The translations under genes and the position numbers were made by a program. From contig CALUBX010000085.1 of the NCBI GenBank assembly GCA_943914405.1, positions 1 to 15,435 of the forward strand: 15,435 nt of DNA, in the 5' to 3' direction. The stretch is from an uncultured Hyphomicrobiales bacterium (GTDB lineage Bacteria > Pseudomonadota > Alphaproteobacteria > Rhizobiales > Rhizobiaceae). The notes below the pieces were generated by a model. It was not told the DNA's origin and made no database searches. It was given only the letters and a program-made list of their open reading frames with translations. How positions within the stretch are numbered: the first letter of the stretch is position 1; every line of letters starts with the position of its first letter. This document shows positions 13,414 to 15,435 of this stretch, piece after piece.

Positions 13414-14223
13414 TCAGGGATTGTCGCGCCGGAAGATCCAGTCGTGGTCCGGGTGGTTCTTGAACCGCCACTTGCGCAACGGGCCGGCCATGACGTTCAG
13501 GTAGTACATGTCGTAGCCATAGGGCGCGCCGCAGGGATGATGGCCCTTGGGCACAAGAACGAGATCGTGGTCAGCGACCGCCATGGTCTCGTCCAGCGAT
13601 CCGTCTTCCGTGAAGACCCGCTGAAAGCCGAAGCCCTGAGCCGGGTTCAGGCGGTGGTAATAGGTCTCCTCCAGATAGGTCATGTCCGGAAAATTATCCT
13701 GGTCATGCCTATGCGGCGGGTAGGACGACCAGTTGCCGGACGGTGTGAAGACCTCCGTCACCAGAAGGCTGTCGGCGACGTTTCGATCCTCCATGGCGAT
13801 CGGGAAGATGTAGCGGGTATTGGCGTCCTTGCCGCGCGTGGCGAGCGTCAGCCCTTCCGGTCCGATCTGCGCCGCCTCGCGCCCAGGCTTGGCCGGCGCC
13901 GTGCAGACGGCGAGTGTGCAGTCGGTGGTGGCCGTGCTCGTCCAGTTGCTGCCGGCCGGGATGTAGACGCAGTGCGGCGGCTTGCGTTCGAAGACGTTCA
14001 TGCGGTCACCGAGTTCCCCGAAGTCCTTGCCGCCGCCGGAGATCTTCGCCTTGCCCTCGACCAGGACGAGGATGACCTCCGTTTCGCCCGTCTGTTCGGC
14101 AGCCTGCTCGCCGGCTTTCAGCCGGTAAAGACCAAAGCCCACATAGCCCCAGCCGGCGCTTGCGGGCGTCACGTCATGCACCTTGCCGGACAAGCCTTTC
14201 GGCCTACGCAGTAGCTGTGTCAC
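13414..14223 (-). CDS. iolB: 5-deoxy-glucuronate isomerase (IolB)
   Basis: This 269-residue bicupin converts 5-deoxy-D-glucuronate to 5-deoxy-2-keto-D-gluconate (DKG), which IolC then phosphorylates. Family motifs are strong: SYPPHRHDQDNFP (168-179) with candidate metal ligands His171 and His173, LEETYYHR (184-191) with the Glu pair, and PKGHHPCGAPYGYDMYYLNVMAG (225-247) with a third His. The start is GTG at 14223, which overlaps the iolE stop in a GTGA junction; GGGAGGA lies about 8 bases upstream inside the iolE end. The open frame continues upstream to 14349 but only within iolE, so that extension is not real. The overlap points to translational coupling, so iolB output should follow iolE. 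The identification is close to certain; the GTG start rests on the overlap and ribosome site. Confidence 0.95.
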   Translation of the reverse strand: MTQLLRRPKGLSGKVHDVTPASAGWGYVGFGLYRLKAGEQAAEQTGETEVILVLVEGKAKISGGGKDFGELGDRMNVFERKPPHCVYIPAGSNWTSTATTDCTLAVCTAPAKPGREAAQIGPEGLTLATRGKDANTRYIFPIAMEDRNVADSLLVTEVFTPSGNWSSYPPHRHDQDNFPDMTYLEETYYHRLNPAQGFGFQRVFTEDGSLDETMAVADHDLVLVPKGHHPCGAPYGYDMYYLNVMAGPLRKWRFKNHPDHDWIFRRDNP

Positions 14224-15131
14224 GCCGCGCTCCTCCCTTTGTCGAGGCCGGCTGACATGGCCAGCGCCTTCAGCGAAGACAGGCCCATGCTCTGGTATTC
14301 GAAGGGGTTGCGGACATCCGGATCCTGCTCGGCCTCGATGACCAGCCATCCCTGGTAGCCATGCTCCGCCGCGATCTTGAGGACCGGCAGGAAATCGACG
14401 CCCCCGTCGTGGTCGCCCGGGACGGTGAAGACGCCGCGGCGCACACCTTCCAGGAAAGACAGGCCCTCGCTGCGCACCTGGGCTGCGATGTCCGACCTGA
14501 CATTCTTGGCGTGGACATGGCCCACGCGGGCCATGTGCTTCTGCGCCACTCGCTCCGGATTGCCGCCACCGAACAGCGTGTGGCCGGTGTCGAGCAGCAG
14601 TCGGGCGTGCGGGCCGGTATGGGCCATGAGCTTGTCGATCTCGTCCTCGCTTTCGACGATCGTGCCCATGTGGTGGTGGTAGACGAGCGTGATGCCCTGC
14701 TCAGCCGCAAACGCGGCGAGAGCTTCAACGCCGGCACCGAAGGACGCCCACTGGTCGTCTGCGAGTTTGGGACGATCGTTGACCGGCGTCCCGTCGTCGC
14801 CATGGATGGCGTTGGAGGTTTCGCAGACGATGATCACCTTCGAGCCCATGGACTTCAGCAGATCGAGCGCTGGCTGCATGGCCTGCTTCTCGTCCTCGAT
14901 CGAGTTCGCGAGCAGGTTCAGCGAATGCCAACCCGAGACATAGCGCAGCTTGCGCGGCTCCAGCACGGCCTTGAGCGCCGCCGGCTCCTGCGGGAATTTG
15001 TGGCCCTTTTCGATGCCGTCGAAGCCGATCTTTGAGGCTTCGTCCAGGCACTGGTCCAGGCTGATATGGGCGCCGAGTGTGCGGTCGTCATCGTTCGACC
15101 AGGCAATGGGGTTGGTGCCGTAGAGGATCAT
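14220..15131 (-). CDS. iolE: Myo-inosose-2 dehydratase (IolE)
   Basis: This 303-residue TIM-barrel dehydratase removes water from 2-keto-myo-inositol to give 3D-(3,5/4)-trihydroxycyclohexane-1,2-dione, the second step of inositol breakdown. Visible family marks are GTNPIAW at the N-terminus, VYHHHMGTIVES (150-161), LLLDTGHTLFGGG (178-190) with Asp181, VGHVHAKNVR (203-212), GVFTVPGD (233-240) and WLVIEAEQDP (262-271). Together they supply the His/Asp/His/Glu metal site. The ATG at 15131 lies one base after the iolD stop and is served by an AAGGAAAG site within the iolD end, so the genes are coupled. An in-frame start at 15161 would lie inside iolD. The 3' end overlaps the iolB GTG by 4 bases. 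The length is normal for the family. Confidence 0.96.
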   Translation of the reverse strand: MILYGTNPIAWSNDDDRTLGAHISLDQCLDEASKIGFDGIEKGHKFPQEPAALKAVLEPRKLRYVSGWHSLNLLANSIEDEKQAMQPALDLLKSMGSKVIIVCETSNAIHGDDGTPVNDRPKLADDQWASFGAGVEALAAFAAEQGITLVYHHHMGTIVESEDEIDKLMAHTGPHARLLLDTGHTLFGGGNPERVAQKHMARVGHVHAKNVRSDIAAQVRSEGLSFLEGVRRGVFTVPGDHDGGVDFLPVLKIAAEHGYQGWLVIEAEQDPDVRNPFEYQSMGLSSLKALAMSAGLDKGRSAA

Positions 15132-15132
15132 G

Positions 15133-15435
15133 TCAGCGTCTTTCCTTGAGCGCGGTTTCATAGGCGGCGCGCGCCTGGTTTACTTCCGGTCGCGTCGAGA
15201 CTTCCGGCACGGCCACGTCCCACCAGAAGCCGCCGCCCTCGGGCGTCGGATAGGGATCGGTGTCGATGACGATCACCGTCGGGACCGTCGCTTCGCGTGC
15301 GCCATTCAGCGCGGCTTCGAGATCAGCGATGGTCGAGACCTTGCGGGCGTCTGCGCCCATGGCGGCGGCATGGGCGGCAAAATCGATCTGCATCGGGTTC
15401 GCCTGGTTGGTGTGGGCGTAGAGATTGTTGAACTC
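15133..15435 (-). CDS. iolD: IolD C-terminus (partial): trihydroxycyclohexane-1,2-dione hydrolase
   Basis: Only the last 100 codons are in the window; the frame runs open off the right edge, and its first residues here are EFNNLYAHTNQANP. The segment QIDFAAHAAAMGA, a VPTVIVIDTDP strand, GGGFWWDVAVPEVS and a terminal helix match the C-terminal thiamine-diphosphate-binding domain of IolD. IolD opens the ring of 3D-(3,5/4)-trihydroxycyclohexane-1,2-dione to 5-deoxy-D-glucuronate, the substrate of IolB. The gene should extend roughly 500 more codons to the right. Its TGA is one base before the iolE ATG. The first internal Met (15393) is not a start. Confidence 0.95.
   Translation of the reverse strand, partial: EFNNLYAHTNQANPMQIDFAAHAAAMGADARKVSTIADLEAALNGAREATVPTVIVIDTDPYPTPEGGGFWWDVAVPEVSTRPEVNQARAAYETALKERR

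Noticed and set aside
13370..13471. Extended start of the Gfo/Idh dehydrogenase at 13471
   Set aside because: The extra 34 residues overlap the end of iolB and lie before the Rossmann fold. GGAGGGG precedes the ATG at 13369.
14224..14349. Extended IolB start at 14349
   Set aside because: The added residues are out-of-frame iolE sequence. The GTG at 14223 has its own ribosome site and a normal overlap.
1..15435. CRISPR arrays, tRNA or rRNA genes, insertion sequences, defence or toxin-antitoxin systems
   Set aside because: I saw no regularly spaced repeats, no transposase or integrase motifs, no RNA gene signatures and no toxin-antitoxin-like overlapping pairs.

Overview
The window looks like chromosome or megaplasmid DNA from an alphaproteobacterium of the Rhizobiaceae (Rhizobium/Sinorhizobium/Agrobacterium/Shinella type). 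It is GC-rich. It carries an ExsH-like succinoglycan glycanase, a PFxFATGY single-domain response regulator, a CspA-DUF6481 pair and a rhizobial-type inositol locus. I saw no tRNA, rRNA, CRISPR array, transposase or other mobile element.

Left part (1-3250): a small VOC-fold protein (+) faces a YkgJ-type cysteine-cluster protein (-). Next come three small minus-strand genes: an unrecognised 104-residue protein, a charged DUF6481 protein, and a cold-shock protein followed by its own terminator. A zinc-dependent alcohol dehydrogenase (-) follows. Middle part (3250-6970): an RTX/GH16 glycanase close to ExsH (+) converges on a succinyl-CoA:acetate CoA-transferase (-). Upstream of that transferase lies a gene-free region rich in inverted repeats.

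Right part (6966-15435): a FATGUY response regulator and an IolI-like inosose isomerase precede a complete sugar ABC importer: binding protein, double ATPase and permease (ibpA-iatA-iatP type). A strong terminator follows the permease. Converging on the importer is the 3' half of an inositol catabolic operon in the order iolD (partial), iolE, iolB and a Gfo/Idh/MocA dehydrogenase. The catabolic genes are tightly packed, with a 1-nt gap at iolD/iolE and a 4-nt GTGA overlap at iolE/iolB. Together the right part would import inositol, interconvert keto-inositols (IolI), and take 2-keto-myo-inositol to 5-deoxy-2-keto-gluconate (IolE, IolD, IolB). iolC, iolR and idhA are not in the window; by analogy with other rhizobia some may lie just to the right, beyond iolD.

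The most interesting points are mostly non-coding. They are IolR-like GGAA-N6-TTCC near-matches, one overlapping a good promoter, upstream of the importer; a perfect 13-bp hairpin between the binding-protein and ATPase genes; and a cluster of stem-loops ahead of the response regulator. I did not find a clearly new defence or mobile system. This is mostly a metabolic and envelope region.
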